Part shown: piece after piece, positions 53,058 to 62,758 of the stretch
How positions within the stretch are numbered: the stretch's first letter is position 1
Layout of the letters: each line of letters opens with the position of its first letter
NCBI RefSeq assembly: GCF_022352055.1
Contig: NZ_JAKRWM010000002.1
Location: 62,001 to 126,000 of the forward strand
Source: Cohnella mopanensis
GTDB taxonomy: Bacteria > Bacillota > Bacilli > Paenibacillales > Paenibacillaceae
DNA length: 64,000 nt
Direction: 5' to 3'
Translations under genes and position numbers: made by a program
Notes under the pieces: generated by a model
What the model saw: only the letters and a program-made list of their open reading frames with translations
What the model was told of the DNA's origin: nothing
Databases searched by the model: none

Positions 53058-53070
53058 GCAAACGACGACT

Positions 53071-53097
53071 CCCCGAGATTTCTCGGGGTTTTCTTTT
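53071..53097 (+). terminator. Terminator after the GT2 gene
   Basis: CCCCGAG at 53071-53077 and CTCGGGG at 53082-53088 form the stem, followed by TTTTCTTTT. Confidence 0.85.
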
Positions 53098-53113
53098 CTT
53101 CAGAACGTAGGCG

Positions 53114-53142
53114 TTGACATCGTTGCCGCGTAGTGATATAGT
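53114..53142 (+). promoter_or_regulatory. Strong sigma-A promoter of infC-rpmI-rplT
   Basis: TTGACA at 53114-53119, a 17-base spacer and TATAGT at 53137-53142. Confidence 0.8.
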
Positions 53143-53149
53143 GTTCGTT

Positions 53150-53376
53150 GTGACTGATTTATGTAAATCTTTCAGCACGCGCAAGCAGAAGCACCCGCTT
53201 CTCACCTGATCGGCTTTGGCTGATGGGTTTGCGTAGCCGACGATACGGAATATGCGGAAGCTTCGGTTTCCATGCATGGCCGATAACGTTAGGACTAGGA
53301 TGCGGGTCGATGCGACTCGTATTTTTTTGTTTTTCTAGAACAAAACTCACTCGACAGTCTATTTCGGAGGTGGAAC
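53150..53376 (+). promoter_or_regulatory. infC operon leader (L20-type), with attenuator
   Basis: A leader of about 225 bases between promoter and infC. It ends in a terminator: ATGCGGGTCG at 53300-53309 pairs (two G-U) with CGACTCGTAT at 53313-53322 and is followed by seven Ts at 53322-53328. Upstream segments can fold in competition. In Bacillus, ribosomal protein L20 binds such a leader and causes termination; the same position and layout here support that model, though the L20 site itself was not verified. Confidence 0.7.
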
Positions 53377-53892
53377 ATTATTAGCAAGGATCATCAAATC
53401 AACGAGGAAATCCGGGCGAAGGAAGTCCGACTTGTCGGCGCCGAAGGCGAGCAAATCGGGATTAAACCTTTTCGTGAAGCTATGCAGATGGCCATTGACG
53501 CGAATCTTGATCTAGTTAACGTAGCGCCGCAGGCGAAACCGCCAGTGTGTCGCATCATGGATTATGGCAAATTCCGTTATGAGCAGCAGAAGAAAGAAAA
53601 GGAAGCTCGGAAGAATCAGAAAATCGTCGACCTCAAAGAAGTTTGGTTTCGTGCGAACATTGAAGAACATGATTACCAAACGAAGTTTCGCAACGTTGTG
53701 AAATTTTTGAATGAAGGCGACAAGGTGAAATGCTCCGTGCGGTTCCGCGGTCGCGAAATTACGCATGCCAAGCTCGGTCAGAAGATCTTGGAACGAGTGG
53801 CGAACGAAGTAGCAGAGATTTGTGTTGTAGAGCGCATGCCTAAGCTGGAAGGCCGCAGCATGATTATGATTTTGGCTCCGAAAGCCCACTGA
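53377..53892 (+). CDS. infC: Translation initiation factor IF-3, AUU start
   Basis: A 171-residue protein beginning at ATT 53377, just after CGGAGGTGG, and reading (M)ISKDHQINEEIRAKEVRL, which matches Bacillus IF-3. The rare AUU start is a hallmark of infC and lets IF-3 reject its own mRNA when abundant. AKPPVCRIMDYGKFRYEQQKKEKEARKNQ is the linker and start of the C-domain. A later ATG at 53482 would remove the N-domain and is not the start. First gene of infC-rpmI-rplT. Confidence 0.95.
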   Translation: MISKDHQINEEIRAKEVRLVGAEGEQIGIKPFREAMQMAIDANLDLVNVAPQAKPPVCRIMDYGKFRYEQQKKEKEARKNQKIVDLKEVWFRANIEEHDYQTKFRNVVKFLNEGDKVKCSVRFRGREITHAKLGQKILERVANEVAEICVVERMPKLEGRSMIMILAPKAH

Positions 53893-53908
53893 CAGGAGGA
53901 TACAATTC

Positions 53909-54109
53909 ATGCCTAAGATGAAAACTCATAGCAGCTTGAAAGATCGTTTCAAAATTACGGGAACTGGTAAAGTCAAGCGCTTCAAAGCGTACAAAAACCA
54001 CTTGCTGTCCCACAAATCGGGACGTGCAAAACGCGTACTGGGTACTCAACCGCTGGTAGCTCAAGGCGATGTTCGCCGTATGCAGCAACAGCTTGCAAAC
54101 CTGAAATAA
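53909..54109 (+). CDS. rpmI: 50S ribosomal protein L35
   Basis: A 66-residue basic protein (PKMKTHSSLKDRFKITGTGK, HLLSHKSGRAKRVLG) with AGGAGG before its ATG. It lies 16 bases after infC and is the second gene of the operon. Length and sequence are normal for L35, a component of the large ribosomal subunit. Confidence 0.97.
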   Translation: MPKMKTHSSLKDRFKITGTGKVKRFKAYKNHLLSHKSGRAKRVLGTQPLVAQGDVRRMQQQLANLK

Positions 54110-54125
54110 ATCGTCATAAGTTCGA

Positions 54126-54294
54126 GTTCAAAAAGTCCGGTTTTCAGCACCGAGAAGGTTGGATGAAGCTTAGGGGCTGAGGAACGGAGCGTAGGTAGAA
54201 CCTACGTGAGTACCGGAAGGTCCGGCTGAATCCAAGATTCGATGTCGAATTCGCTCCTTGAGTGGCTTCGTGATCAAAATTGGACTTTTTGAAC
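54126..54294. repeat. Structured 169-base element with 13-bp terminal inverted repeats, between rpmI and rplT
   Basis: GTTCAAAAAGTCC at 54126-54138 and GGACTTTTTGAAC at 54282-54294 are exact complements. Inside are TTGGAT/ATCCAA and GGAGCG/CGCTCC pairs and a perfect CGTAGGT-AGA-ACCTACG hairpin at 54190-54206, so the whole segment can fold as one long stem. Its palindromic ends and position in a usually tight operon suggest a small mobile or interspersed element rather than the usual spacer. Confidence 0.65.
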
Positions 54295-54328
54295 CACTTT
54301 TATGAACACTTCCGGGAGGTAATGAATC

Positions 54329-54688
54329 ATGGCAAGAGTCAAGGGCGGATTCGTCACGCGCCGTCGTCGCAATAGAATGTTGAAGTTAGCAAAAGGTTAC
54401 TGGGGCGCGAAACATCGCCTGTTTAAGAAAGCTAAAGAACAAGTAATGAAATCCCTTATGTACGCATACCGTGACCGTCGTCAGACGAAACGGAACTTCC
54501 GCAAATTGTGGATCGTGCGTATTAACGCTGCAGCTCGCCAGAACGGCTTGTCCTACAGCAAAATGATGCACGGCCTGAAATTGGCTGGTATCGAAGTAAA
54601 CCGCAAAATGCTTGCTGACTTGGCTGTGAACGATATTAACGCGTTCAACTCCCTAGCTGGCGCTGCAAAAGAAAAAATCAAAGCGTAA
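54329..54688 (+). CDS. rplT: 50S ribosomal protein L20
   Basis: A 119-residue protein of usual length ([40 protein letters not shown]) with GGGAGG upstream. L20 is needed for early assembly of the large subunit and, in Bacillus, represses this operon by binding the leader. The gap of 219 bases from rpmI is far longer than usual and holds the structured element described at 54126. Confidence 0.97.
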   Translation: MARVKGGFVTRRRRNRMLKLAKGYWGAKHRLFKKAKEQVMKSLMYAYRDRRQTKRNFRKLWIVRINAAARQNGLSYSKMMHGLKLAGIEVNRKMLADLAVNDINAFNSLAGAAKEKIKA

Positions 54689-54696
54689 GCTTCCAC

Positions 54697-54755
54697 AAAG
54701 AAGCCGTATCTTCAATCGTCTATTAACGGACGAAAAGGAGATGCGGCTTCTTTTT
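54697..54755 (+). terminator. Terminator of the infC-rpmI-rplT operon
   Basis: AAAGAAGCCGTATCT from 54697 pairs with AGATGCGGCTTC (to 54750), with a long inner loop, followed by TTTTT. Confidence 0.85.
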
Positions 54756-54921
54756 ATGAAAATAGAGCTTTCTTGCAAATAAGATCAGGGTAACGTGTTT
54801 AGGCGTCGCATCCAAACGGACCCAGCAGCTCTTATTTGAAACAATAACATGGAATTAAAATACAAATTTATATAAAATAACAAATAATAGCATGAAAAAC
54901 TTGGGAATAGCGAGGTGGCAC

Positions 54922-56268
54922 ATGAGGCTAAGTAGAACGCTGGTGATCATGCTTTTGATTGTTTCACTGCTTGCAGGATGTGCTGGAGATAGCGAGAAGA
55001 TCGAATCCGGAAACTTGAAAATACTTAGCGGCTTTGACAAAACCACATTCGATATGATCTATGGGGGGCAGATTTTTGAACAGACGAATTCTGCTTTCGA
55101 AGTTACATACGTTAATGCATACGACCATATATCGCCAGCGGACTGGGATGATTATGTCCGATTGCTTGAGATGGAGAATCCGGACGTCGTAGTGATTGGC
55201 AGTTTGTTCGATTATTACAAATTGGCATCTGCGGGATTGCTCGTCGATTTGAATCCGAAAATCCGCAAGGATAGTTTCGAGTTGAATTCGATACAGCCAT
55301 CGGTGTTGACCCTGCTGAAGTATCCGGGAGAGTTGCACGAACAGTATGGATTATCGCCTTTCTATAATCCTTCGGCGCTCTACTATAACAAGACTTTGTT
55401 CGAACATTACGGGATTCCATTGCCAACGGACGGGATGACATGGGGCGACATGCTGCGGTTGGCTGCGCGGTTTCCTAACAAGGGAGACGACGGTCAGCCG
55501 ATCTATGGCTATCATCATCGGGAGTTCTCGACTCCAAGTTATTACTTGGATTACCTCGCTTCCATCGAAGGATTATCGATGATTGAGGGGACTCGGTTTA
55601 CGATGGACAAGGCGCATTGGGGTCCGTTACTGGAAAGGTTAATTAGTGTTTTTAAGGGGAAATCAGTATCCTACGCTGAGAATGGCAGTGAAGTTCAAAG
55701 TCGGATGGGCAACCCGGAGGCGACTGGAGAAATGCCTTTTCTTGAAGGGCGAGTTGCAATGTTCCTGGCACCTGCTGCTTTCATGGAACGTTTAAATGAA
55801 CAATCGAATTCATTCGAATGGGGGATCGTATCGCAGGCGGTTTCTCTGGGGCGCGGCAAAAGTATGCCTACTTTTCCAAGTCCGATTTATTCCATCTATC
55901 GGTATGCCCAGAACGTTGATGCCGCATGGCGGTATGTGCGCTATATGAACGAAACTTCAACGCTTAAGCTTCTTTCAAAATCCGTGCCTCTGCTATCAAG
56001 CCACGTGGATGTCGGTACAGAAAGATATGGTCGAAGCCTGGCGCCGTTCTACGGGGCGGAAGCCGTACCGCCATCTATGGAAGCACTAGGGAAACCTTCT
56101 TTGGTTCCGCCCTTTTTCATCTCTCAAACCATATATCCCTTAATCGATACTGCGGTCGCATCCGTCTTGGACGGAGAGAAAAGCTTGGATGAGATTCTGA
56201 TTTCGATTCAAGAGCAAGGGCAGGCGGAATTGGATGCAGCCTTGGTACAAGCGGGCGAAGGGGCGTAG
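54922..56268 (+). CDS. Extracellular solute-binding lipoprotein, family 1, isolated
   Basis: A 448-residue lipoprotein. ATG 54922 is used because GAGGTGG lies just upstream; an earlier ATG at 54892 has no site. Lipobox SLLAGC (Cys near residue 20). The fold is sugar-binding-like: DVVVIGSLFDYYKLASAGLL, YGLSPFYNPSALYYNKTLFE and GVAMFLAPAAF-type stretches are recognisable. No permease or ATPase gene is near, unlike the importer at 2259-5845, so it either serves a remote transporter or acts as a sensor. Confidence 0.85.
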   Translation: MRLSRTLVIMLLIVSLLAGCAGDSEKIESGNLKILSGFDKTTFDMIYGGQIFEQTNSAFEVTYVNAYDHISPADWDDYVRLLEMENPDVVVIGSLFDYYKLASAGLLVDLNPKIRKDSFELNSIQPSVLTLLKYPGELHEQYGLSPFYNPSALYYNKTLFEHYGIPLPTDGMTWGDMLRLAARFPNKGDDGQPIYGYHHREFSTPSYYLDYLASIEGLSMIEGTRFTMDKAHWGPLLERLISVFKGKSVSYAENGSEVQSRMGNPEATGEMPFLEGRVAMFLAPAAFMERLNEQSNSFEWGIVSQAVSLGRGKSMPTFPSPIYSIYRYAQNVDAAWRYVRYMNETSTLKLLSKSVPLLSSHVDVGTERYGRSLAPFYGAEAVPPSMEALGKPSLVPPFFISQTIYPLIDTAVASVLDGEKSLDEILISIQEQGQAELDAALVQAGEGA

Positions 56269-56397
56269 TTTAATCTAGTTCCTACTCTTACTTTTTGACG
56301 TTTAAGGGCAGAGGTACAAGCACGATAAGCTCCCTCTTCATAATGTACAGGACACGGTGCGACTTCAAAACGAGCACCCTGAGAGGAGTGTACAGAG

Positions 56398-56661
56398 ATG
56401 TCTCATGTTACTCGTTCGCAGGCTCAGAAGCTGATAGGCAAACAGGTCTACGCCAGACGCAAAGATGGATCCATCGTCTCGGGCAAGCTTGTCCGGATTT
56501 CCGGGAATAAGCTCGTGTTAGAGCCGCCTAAAGGAAAGAAAGTGCAAACGAAAGCGATTTTCCCTTTAGTCTTGTTCGATTTGCTGGCAGTCGACGGCGG
56601 TTTCGGTTTTAATGGCTTCGGCGGCGGCTTTGGTTTTGATGGCTTCGGCGGTTGGTGGTAA
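56398..56661 (+). CDS. Small Sm-like protein with Gly/Phe-rich tail
   Basis: An 87-residue protein with GAGAGGAG upstream. Residues 8-58 look like a small beta-barrel (LIGKQVYARRKDGSIVSGKL, ISGNKLVLEPPKGKKVQ), resembling Sm-like or KOW-type folds. The last 25 residues are repeats of GFGFNGFGGG/GFGFDGFGG ending in WW, a low-complexity aromatic/glycine tail like those of spore-coat or phase-separating proteins. Function unknown; a spore surface protein is one possibility. Confidence 0.7.
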   Translation: MSHVTRSQAQKLIGKQVYARRKDGSIVSGKLVRISGNKLVLEPPKGKKVQTKAIFPLVLFDLLAVDGGFGFNGFGGGFGFDGFGGWW

Positions 56662-56702
56662 GATCGGATAGTTGAATTCGAAAATGATAGAGAAGACATA
56701 AG

Positions 56703-56738
56703 CCAACAGCGGACCGGATCTTTCGAGTCCGCTGTTGG
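56703..56738. terminator. Perfect 12-bp stem between convergent genes
   Basis: CCAACAGCGGAC at 56703-56714 and GTCCGCTGTTGG at 56727-56738 are exact complements, lying between the Gly/Phe protein and the convergent GNAT gene. No T-run. Confidence 0.7.
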
Positions 56739-56748
56739 TCGGTCAAGG

Positions 56749-57231
56749 CTACAATGGTTTGGCAATCTCTATGATCTTTAAGGCCGGGATTACCCGCAGG
56801 ATATAATATCCGAGGTTGTGGTAGAAGCGCAAGGCACGGAAATTGTCCTCGTCTACATATACGTGAGACAGCGTACATCCTTTCTTGCGGGCATACTGCT
56901 CAGCCCGATTCATTAACGCGGTTCCCCATTGCCTATTCTGATGACGGGAATCAACGGCTAACAGGTCGATGAACAATGTTCGACCGCGAAATTCCATGTG
57001 GAGGAAAGCGATCGGCGATCTTCTATGCGATTGGGCCACGACAAGCGTCGCACCCCTGCGGATGCGTCGGTTAATTTCGTAATGCAGGCGGCTGCCTGAC
57101 GGGTGCTGCCATGGGGAAATAGGGACCAATTGCGTGCGGACAAGCTCGACAATGCCTTTATCGTCCCGCTGTTGTCTCCATCGAATCAAGTGGGGTGCCT
57201 CCCCGGGTTCAAGTCGCTCGACATCGCCCAA
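56749..57231 (-). CDS. GNAT family N-acetyltransferase
   Basis: A 160-residue acetyltransferase; the start is a TTG at 57231 with no clear ribosome site, so the true N-terminus is uncertain. The acetyl-CoA site is in LAVDSRHQNRQWGTALMNRAEQ (the usual R/Q-x-x-G-x-G/A is degenerate: RQWGTA), and VYVDEDNFRALRFYHNLGY is the second GNAT motif. Substrate unknown. It ends just beyond a strong stem-loop and is convergent with the Gly/Phe-rich gene. Confidence 0.8.
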   Translation of the reverse strand: MGDVERLEPGEAPHLIRWRQQRDDKGIVELVRTQLVPISPWQHPSGSRLHYEINRRIRRGATLVVAQSHRRSPIAFLHMEFRGRTLFIDLLAVDSRHQNRQWGTALMNRAEQYARKKGCTLSHVYVDEDNFRALRFYHNLGYYILRVIPALKIIEIAKPL

Positions 57232-57299
57232 TCGTTCGGAAGATGCCGGTTGTACAACGTATGAACAACATTTTTGATTGGTAACGGCGAAGATGTGTA

Positions 57300-57328
57300 T
57301 TGACGAATGCCTTAGTGAAGAATATAAT
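57300..57328 (+). promoter_or_regulatory. Promoter of the ilv-leu operon
   Basis: TTGACG at 57300-57305, a 17-base spacer and a perfect TATAAT at 57323-57328. Confidence 0.8.
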
Positions 57329-57334
57329 TAGTGC

Positions 57335-57672
57335 TAAATCGACTGAACAACAAATAGCCGTGATGAGGAAAAAGCGATAGGGCTCTTATGCTCAGAGAGT
57401 GTCGGATTAGCTGAAACCGATACCTTAATCCCTGTAAGCGAAGTCTCCTCGGAGCTGTTCACCTGAACCGCCGTAATGGCGCATTAGGGAGAATCGGAGT
57501 GGCGCACGTTATTGCGCTTAAGGTATGCAACGTCCTTACGGCTTTTCGAAGGGACAACATACTTTATAAGGCCGTCACCGTGAGGTGCGCGGCAAACTCG
57601 GGTGGTACCGCGGAAGCAACAGCCTTTCGTCCCAAGACAGCCATATAGGCGTTGGGATGAAAGGCTTTTTGA
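57335..57672 (+). promoter_or_regulatory. T-box riboswitch before ilvB
   Basis: The T-box signature GGGTGGTACCGCGG spans 57600-57613. AGAGAGTGTCGG and the GAA-GTC-TCC-TCGGAGCTG segment belong to stem I; the triplet after GAA, GTC at 57443-57445, is the likely specifier and would read tRNA-Val. The terminator pairs AGCCTTTCGTCCCAA (57621-57635) with TTGGGATGAAAGGCT (57652-57666) and ends in Ts. Uncharged tRNA would stabilise the antiterminator and turn on ilvB and downstream genes. Confidence 0.9.
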
Positions 57673-57694
57673 TTTGTTGAAAGGAGGAAAAAAG

Positions 57695-59440
57695 ATGAGT
57701 GCACAAGGTGTTACATTGAAATCCAAAGAAGAATTGATCGAGAAATGGAGCAAGCCGGAAGTCATCACCGGATCGGAAATACTGCTTCGCAGTTTGTTAC
57801 TGGAGGGGGCGGAATGCGTCTTCGGGTATCCAGGCGGCGCTGTGCTTTTTATCTACGATGCCATGCACGGCTTTACCGATTTCCAGCATCTTCTTACGCG
57901 CCATGAGCAAGGAGCTATTCACGCAGCGGACGGTTATGCCCGTTCTACCGGCAAAGTAGGCGTATGTATCGCGACTTCTGGACCGGGGGCAACGAATCTG
58001 GTAACGGGAATCGCTACTGCTTATATGGACTCGGTTCCGCTTGTAGTCATTACAGGTAACGTAGCAACTAGCCTAATCGGCACGGACGCGTTCCAAGAAG
58101 CCGATATCGTCGGCATCACGATGCCTATCACGAAGCACAGTTATCTGGTACGTAAGGCGGAGGACTTGCCTCGCGTGATCCATGAAGCTTTCCATATTGC
58201 CAATAGCGGACGTAAAGGTCCGGTACTCATCGATATTCCGAAGGATGTATCCGCAGAGAAGACGTTGTTCCAGCCTGTTTCCGAGGTTAGTCTGCGTGGT
58301 TACAATCCAACCGTTCAACCGAACAAGAATCAAGTTGAGAAAATGATCCGCGCGATCGAGAACGCTGAGAAACCTGTTATATTGGCAGGCGGCGGCGTAG
58401 TATACTCGGGTGCACACGAAGAGTTGTTCGAGTTCATCACGAAGACCGGAATCCCGACGACGACCACTTTGCTTGGCTTAGGCGGTTTCCCGAGCGGCCA
58501 TGAGCTGCATATGGGGATGCCGGGCATGCACGGAACGTGGACGGCGAATACTTCGATCCAGACGGCCGATTTGCTGATTAACATCGGAGCAAGGTTCGAT
58601 GATCGCGTAACCGGTAAGTTAGCCGGCTTTGCGCCTCATGCGAAAATTGTTCATATCGATATCGATCCGGCCGAGATCGGCAAGAACGTTCCGACCGACG
58701 TGCCTATCGTCGGCGACGTGAAAGCGGTGCTTCAACAAGCTAACGCAATTGCGAAGTATGCGGGCAAAGCAGACGCTTGGCGCAAGCAAATTCAAGAATG
58801 GAAGGCGGATAAGCCTTTCAAATATATCGATTCGGATACCGAGCTGAAACCGCAATGGGTCGTCTCGATGATTCACGATACGACGAACGGCGACGCCATC
58901 GTAACGACGGACGTAGGGCAACATCAAATGTGGGCGGCTCAGTATTATCCGTTCAACAAGCCACGTTCATGGGTAACTTCCGGAGGTTTAGGAACGATGG
59001 GCTTCGGGTTCCCGTCCGCGATCGGTGCGCAAATGGGCAATCCGGGAAGAACGGTCGTATCCATCAACGGCGACGGCGGCATGCAGATGTGTGCTCAGGA
59101 GCTGGCGATCTGCGCGATTAACAACATTCCCGTTAAAGTGGTTATTATCAATAACCAAGTGTTAGGAATGGTTCGTCAATGGCAAGAGCTCATTTACGAT
59201 AACCGTTACTCCCATATCGATCTATCGGGCAGTCCGGATTTCGTGAAGCTGGCGGAAGCCTACGGTGTCAAAGGCTATCGCGCCACGAATAAGGAAGACG
59301 CTCTTCAAGTGTGGAAGGAAGCGTTGGCACATCCGGGTCCCGCGGTCGTTGAATTCGTCGTTCGCAAACACGAGAACGTGTATCCGATGGTTACCCAAGG
59401 AAGCACGATCGACCAGATGATTATGGGGGATTCCGAATGA
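57695..59440 (+). CDS. ilvB: Acetolactate synthase large subunit
   Basis: A 581-residue TPP enzyme. ATG 57695 follows AAGGAGGAAA just after the T-box terminator. [18 protein letters not shown] carries the cofactor-activating Glu region, and [19 protein letters not shown] is the TPP-binding motif (GDG...NN). [16 protein letters not shown] marks the FAD-binding middle domain. It joins two pyruvates, or pyruvate and 2-oxobutyrate, in valine/leucine/isoleucine synthesis. It overlaps ilvN by four bases. Confidence 0.97.
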   Translation: MSAQGVTLKSKEELIEKWSKPEVITGSEILLRSLLLEGAECVFGYPGGAVLFIYDAMHGFTDFQHLLTRHEQGAIHAADGYARSTGKVGVCIATSGPGATNLVTGIATAYMDSVPLVVITGNVATSLIGTDAFQEADIVGITMPITKHSYLVRKAEDLPRVIHEAFHIANSGRKGPVLIDIPKDVSAEKTLFQPVSEVSLRGYNPTVQPNKNQVEKMIRAIENAEKPVILAGGGVVYSGAHEELFEFITKTGIPTTTTLLGLGGFPSGHELHMGMPGMHGTWTANTSIQTADLLINIGARFDDRVTGKLAGFAPHAKIVHIDIDPAEIGKNVPTDVPIVGDVKAVLQQANAIAKYAGKADAWRKQIQEWKADKPFKYIDSDTELKPQWVVSMIHDTTNGDAIVTTDVGQHQMWAAQYYPFNKPRSWVTSGGLGTMGFGFPSAIGAQMGNPGRTVVSINGDGGMQMCAQELAICAINNIPVKVVIINNQVLGMVRQWQELIYDNRYSHIDLSGSPDFVKLAEAYGVKGYRATNKEDALQVWKEALAHPGPAVVEFVVRKHENVYPMVTQGSTIDQMIMGDSE

Positions 59441-59922
59441 ACCGTAAACATACGATAGCGATACTTGTGAACGATCAGCCGGGCGTTATGCAGCGGGTAT
59501 CAGGGCTGTTCGGCCGCCGCGGCTTCAATATCGAGAGCATTACCGTTGGCTCTTCCGAAGAGCCGGGCCTTTCCCGTATGGTCATCGTCACGACTGGCGA
59601 TGATCGTACGTTGGAGCAAGTCCAGAAGCAATTGTACAAGCTTATCGACGTTATTAAAGTCATTGATGTTAGCGGTAATCCGATGGTCGGGCGCGAATTG
59701 GGCCTAATCAAGATCGGCGCCGATCCGTCCGTAAGGCCGGAAATTCTCGGCATCGTGGAAACGTTCCGCGCCGCGGTTGTCGACATCGGTCCTTCGACGC
59801 TGATCGTACAAGTGGTTGGCGATACCGAGAAGATCGATGCGATGATCGAATTGCTTAAGCCGTACGGCATTCGCGAGCTATCCCGCACCGGGGTAACGGC
59901 GATGAACAGAGGCGCCAAGTAA
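59437..59922 (+). CDS. ilvN: Acetolactate synthase small subunit
   Basis: A 161-residue regulatory subunit that begins at the ATGA overlap with ilvB. The N-terminal ACT domain ([31 protein letters not shown]) binds valine and gives feedback control of IlvB; the C-terminal half ([19 protein letters not shown]) activates the large subunit. Length is normal. A structured spacer separates it from ilvC. Confidence 0.97.
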   Translation: MNRKHTIAILVNDQPGVMQRVSGLFGRRGFNIESITVGSSEEPGLSRMVIVTTGDDRTLEQVQKQLYKLIDVIKVIDVSGNPMVGRELGLIKIGADPSVRPEILGIVETFRAAVVDIGPSTLIVQVVGDTEKIDAMIELLKPYGIRELSRTGVTAMNRGAK

Positions 59923-59932
59923 GAGCTTCTAA

Positions 59933-61057
<1,125 letters not shown>

Positions 61058-61077
61058 ATCTCGTGCTTAACGAGCTA

Positions 61078-61105
61078 AGCCCCGTCAGCCGACGGGGCTT
61101 TTTTG
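61078..61105 (+). terminator. Terminator after ilvC
   Basis: AGCCCCGTC at 61078-61086 and GACGGGGCT at 61091-61099 form the stem, followed by TTTTTT. leuA beyond it probably has its own promoter (TATAAT at 61137-61142, weak -35). Confidence 0.9.
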
Positions 61106-61190
61106 CGAAGTCGCCTTTTCTCTCCAAGGAATATGATATAATCTGTAGATAGTTTAGATTAGCTTCAGGAGGTGCGGGTTAGACCCTACC

Positions 61191-62741
61191 ATGAGAAAAA
61201 TTTATATTTTTGACACGACGCTTAGAGACGGCGAACAGTCTCCCGGCGTAAACCTGAACACTCAGGAAAAAGTGGAAATCGCCCTGCAACTGGAAAGATT
61301 GGGAGTAGACCGGATCGAAGCCGGATTTCCGGCGGCATCCCCTGGCGATCTAGCGGCGGTTAATGCCGTTGCGCGCGCGGTCAAGAATGCAACCGTCATC
61401 GGACTGGCCCGCTCTCGTGAACAGGACGTGGACGCAGTTGTCGAAGCGCTTAAAGGCGCGAAAAATCCGGGTATCCATTTGTTTCTTGCGACATCGCCTA
61501 TTCACCGTAAGCACAAGCTGCGGATGGAGAAGGAGCAAGTATTGGAAACTGCGGATCGGGTCATTCGCTACGCTAAGCAGTTTTTCGACAAAGTCGAGTT
61601 TTCTCCGGAAGATGCCGGACGCACGGAACTGGATTTCCTATGCGAAGTAACGGAAATGGCGATCAAAGCGGGAGCGACCGTCGTGAACATTCCCGACACG
61701 GTAGGCTATTTGACGCCTTATGAATTCGGCAATATATTCAAAACTTTAAAAGAAAAAGTGCCTGGAATCGATACGATTCAACTGTCCGCTCATTGTCATG
61801 ATGATCTTGGCATGGCGACTGCCAATGCTCTTGCGGCCATTCTGAACGGCGCCGATCAAATCGAAGGAACGATTAACGGAATCGGCGAACGCGCAGGTAA
61901 CACTTCTTTGGAAGAAGTAGCGTTGACGCTGGAGACTAGGGCGGAATATTTTCAAGCGAAAACCTCGCTTAATCTTAAGGAAATCGCTAGAACGAGTCGC
62001 TTAGTCAGTAAGCTGACGGGTATGGTCGTTCCGGGTAATAAAGCGATTGTAGGCGCTAACGCGTTCGCGCATGAATCCGGAATCCATCAGGATGGCATGT
62101 TGAAGGAGAAAACGACTTACGAGATTATTTCTCCGGAGACGATAGGCCTTAAGGACAGTAAGCTCGTATTGGGCAAGCACTCCGGACGTCACGCTTTCCG
62201 GGAAAAGCTCATCGATCTCGGTTACGAGCAATTGACGGAAGAGCAAGTCAATGCGGCATTCGGCAAGTTTAAAGATTTGGCTGACCGCAAGAAGAACGTT
62301 AGCGATGAAGATATTCGGGCTCTACTCGAAGAGAAAATCATCGAGACGCCGGAAGTGTTCGCGCTTGAGCAGTTAGTGGTGTCCTTTAACAGCCACGAGA
62401 CTCCAACCGCTACGGTGACGCTTAAGACGCAGAATGGCATCGTGAAACGCGAGTCTGAAGGCAATGGCTCCGTAGACGCGATCTATCAAGCGATCGACGC
62501 GCTGAGTGGCGAAGTCGTTGAATTGGATGATTATACGATCAAATCCGTAACCGACGGGACGGATGCGTTAGGCGAAGTTCATGTCGTTCTGAAACAAAAC
62601 GATTCGTCCGCGCAAGGCCGCGGAGTAAGTACGGATATTCTGGAAGCGAGCGCTCGCGCCTACGTCGACGCTTTGAACAGGCTTATCGATAAGCGTAATG
62701 CACCGGCTCGCAATCGTCGCGATAACGTCACGTTGATCTAA
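61191..62741 (+). CDS. leuA: 2-isopropylmalate synthase
   Basis: A 516-residue enzyme. ATG 61191 is the only start that gives the family opening MRKIYIFDTTLRDGEQSPG. The AGGAGGT site is unusually far upstream, about 17 bases. HCHDDLGMATANALAAILNG is the metal-binding HxH region, and the C-terminal third is the leucine-binding regulatory domain (VSTDILEASARAYVDALNRL). It condenses acetyl-CoA with 2-oxoisovalerate, the first step of leucine synthesis. The aminotransferase gene follows in 17 bases. Confidence 0.97.
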   Translation: MRKIYIFDTTLRDGEQSPGVNLNTQEKVEIALQLERLGVDRIEAGFPAASPGDLAAVNAVARAVKNATVIGLARSREQDVDAVVEALKGAKNPGIHLFLATSPIHRKHKLRMEKEQVLETADRVIRYAKQFFDKVEFSPEDAGRTELDFLCEVTEMAIKAGATVVNIPDTVGYLTPYEFGNIFKTLKEKVPGIDTIQLSAHCHDDLGMATANALAAILNGADQIEGTINGIGERAGNTSLEEVALTLETRAEYFQAKTSLNLKEIARTSRLVSKLTGMVVPGNKAIVGANAFAHESGIHQDGMLKEKTTYEIISPETIGLKDSKLVLGKHSGRHAFREKLIDLGYEQLTEEQVNAAFGKFKDLADRKKNVSDEDIRALLEEKIIETPEVFALEQLVVSFNSHETPTATVTLKTQNGIVKRESEGNGSVDAIYQAIDALSGEVVELDDYTIKSVTDGTDALGEVHVVLKQNDSSAQGRGVSTDILEASARAYVDALNRLIDKRNAPARNRRDNVTLI

Positions 62742-62758
62742 GAAATGGGGATCGTTGG

